A stretch of 5,916 bases of DNA from an uncultured Bacteroidales bacterium (GTDB lineage: Bacteria > Bacteroidota > Bacteroidia > Bacteroidales > F082), in NCBI GenBank assembly GCA_937877465.1, contig CALFIT010000304.1, positions 1-5,916 on the forward strand, read 5' to 3'. The notes beneath the pieces were generated by a model, which worked only from the letters and a program-made list of their open reading frames with translations, was not told the origin of the DNA and made no database searches. Below are positions 5,257 through 5,916 of this stretch, piece after piece (positions within the stretch are counted from its first letter, which is position 1; each line of letters opens with the position of its first letter). The position numbers were made by a program, and so were the translations under genes.

Positions 5257-5916
5257 ATGAACCCGCCTTTCGTTGACATACACACGCACTCCGCCAAGAC
5301 CGACGGCAACCTGATCCAAATCGTCAATTTAGAGTTGGAACAAGCGTATCCTCAACACGGCTTTTACAGTTACAGCATCCATCCATGGGCTTTGGATAAT
5401 GCTGATTTTCAAGAAGAAAAATCTTTGCAGACCCTTGAGGAAAAGCTGAAATCGCCACAAGTCATCGCCCTCGGAGAAGCGGGGTTGGATAAAATGCACA
5501 AGGCGACTTTCGAGCGGCAAATCACGCTTTTTGAGCGACAAATCGAGCTTTCGGAAGCCTTGCAAAAGCCGATGATTCTGCATGATGTGCGCAGCCATAA
5601 CGAAATCATAGCCTTGCGCAAAAAACACAAAGCCCAACAGCCTTGGATCCTGCATGGCTTCAACGGGACGGAACAAGACGTGCGGCAACTCACCGCGCAA
5701 GGCATTTTCCTTTCCGCTGGGGAGGGTGTGCTTCATCCTGAGCGGAAGATTTGCAAGTCGCTGAAAACGATACCGTTGGAGTTTCTTTTCTTGGAAACCG
5801 ACATGGCGAAAATCGGGATTGAAAAAGTATATGAAGCCGTCGCGAATTTGTTGGAAATGGACATTTCTGCTTTGAAAACCCAAATCTTTGCTAACTTTGC
5901 AGCCCTATGGAACACT
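5257..5916 (+). CDS. TatD-family metal-dependent hydrolase, C-terminal end cut by the window
   Basis: The frame runs from ATG 5257 to the window edge, giving 220 residues with no stop. It is an amidohydrolase-type TIM barrel of the TatD family, whose studied members are metal-dependent DNases. All expected metal ligands are present: HTH near the N-terminus (H9, H11), E74 in GEAGLD, H109 in ILHD, H133 in ILHGFNG and D182 in LETD. SIHPW (40-44) matches the family's GxHPH/W-type loop. At about 220 residues it is shorter than E. coli TatD (about 260) but typical of the short Bacteroidota version. The ending QIFANFAALW resembles the last helix of the family, so probably only a few residues are missing. 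ATG 5257 is chosen because it directly follows a promoter element and places the HxH motif close to the N-terminus as usual. Its nucleic-acid substrate is inferred from the family only, and an RNA or other phosphoester role is possible. Confidence 0.9.
   Translation, partial: MNPPFVDIHTHSAKTDGNLIQIVNLELEQAYPQHGFYSYSIHPWALDNADFQEEKSLQTLEEKLKSPQVIALGEAGLDKMHKATFERQITLFERQIELSEALQKPMILHDVRSHNEIIALRKKHKAQQPWILHGFNGTEQDVRQLTAQGIFLSAGEGVLHPERKICKSLKTIPLEFLFLETDMAKIGIEKVYEAVANLLEMDISALKTQIFANFAALWNT
5892..5899 (+). promoter_or_regulatory. -7 promoter element inside the end of the TatD-type gene
   Basis: TAACTTTG, an exact TAnnTTTG match followed by C, lies within the last codons of the hydrolase and 7 bases before an out-of-frame ATG at 5907. 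The box-to-ATG distance equals that of the TatD-type gene itself. Confidence 0.45.
5907..5916 (+). CDS. Possible start of the next gene (first 3 codons only)
   Basis: An ATG at 5907, in a different frame from the hydrolase, begins MEH and runs off the window. It is supported only by the promoter element 7 bases upstream, matching other starts here. From memory of Bacteroidota gene order, a ThiF/E1-like tRNA threonylcarbamoyladenosine dehydratase often follows a TatD-type gene and would fit, but three codons cannot show this. Confidence 0.35.

Noticed and set aside
5509..5550. 21-base imperfect tandem repeat coding FERQITL-FERQIEL in the TatD-type gene
   Set aside because: It is 17 of 21 identical, but the spaced Q and F residues match the usual helix of TatD-family proteins before the KPxIxH strand. 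It is more likely family pattern than a recent duplication.
5329..5883. 184-codon open frame on the minus strand over the TatD-type gene
   Set aside because: The plus-strand frame carries all metal-binding residues of the TatD family. The antisense frame shows nothing recognisable.
1..5916. A multi-gene defence, mobile or biosynthetic system
   Set aside because: Apart from the orphan ATPase, all genes are ordinary housekeeping or transport types with unrelated roles. There are no transposase, integrase, toxin-antitoxin or CRISPR signs.

Overview
The window looks like chromosomal DNA from a member of the Bacteroidota, most likely the order Bacteroidales. Two things point there. The upstream regions carry the TAnnTTTG promoter element typical of this phylum, in most cases followed by C, with no clear Shine-Dalgarno sequence. 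The proteins (a RecG, a short TatD-type hydrolase and a single AAA/ATPase_2 protein) have the form usual in that group. The species cannot be named from this stretch.

Layout, left to right. Bases 1-365 are the 3' end of a GHMP-family kinase, best read as mevalonate kinase, and 21 bases later comes a small GtrA-family membrane protein (387-899). An 89-base, very AT-rich, palindrome-rich gap with a promoter element leads into an ATPase_2-family protein with a probable winged-helix C-terminus (989-2128). Its stop codon abuts, with no base between, the stop codon of the convergent recG gene (4234-2129, minus). Upstream of recG on the same strand is an EamA/DMT-family transporter (5171-4251), 16 bases away, with a second promoter element in that gap. 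An 85-base divergent promoter region separates it from a plus-strand TatD-family metal hydrolase (5257 to the window end). The start of a further gene appears to overlap the end of that hydrolase gene.

The genes do not form one pathway. They cover isoprenoid precursor synthesis, a lipid-linked-sugar or envelope type membrane protein, an ATPase of unknown role, recombination and fork repair, transport, and a hydrolase. EamA-recG is the only clear operon-like pair; mevalonate kinase and gtrA may also be co-transcribed. No RNA genes, CRISPR arrays, insertion sequences or phage genes are visible, and no stretch over 300 bases lacks a gene. I do not see an undescribed multi-gene system. The most notable signals are the promoter elements placed 4-8 bases before start codons (near-leaderless transcripts), the paired palindromes around the ATPase promoter, and the abutting convergent stop codons.
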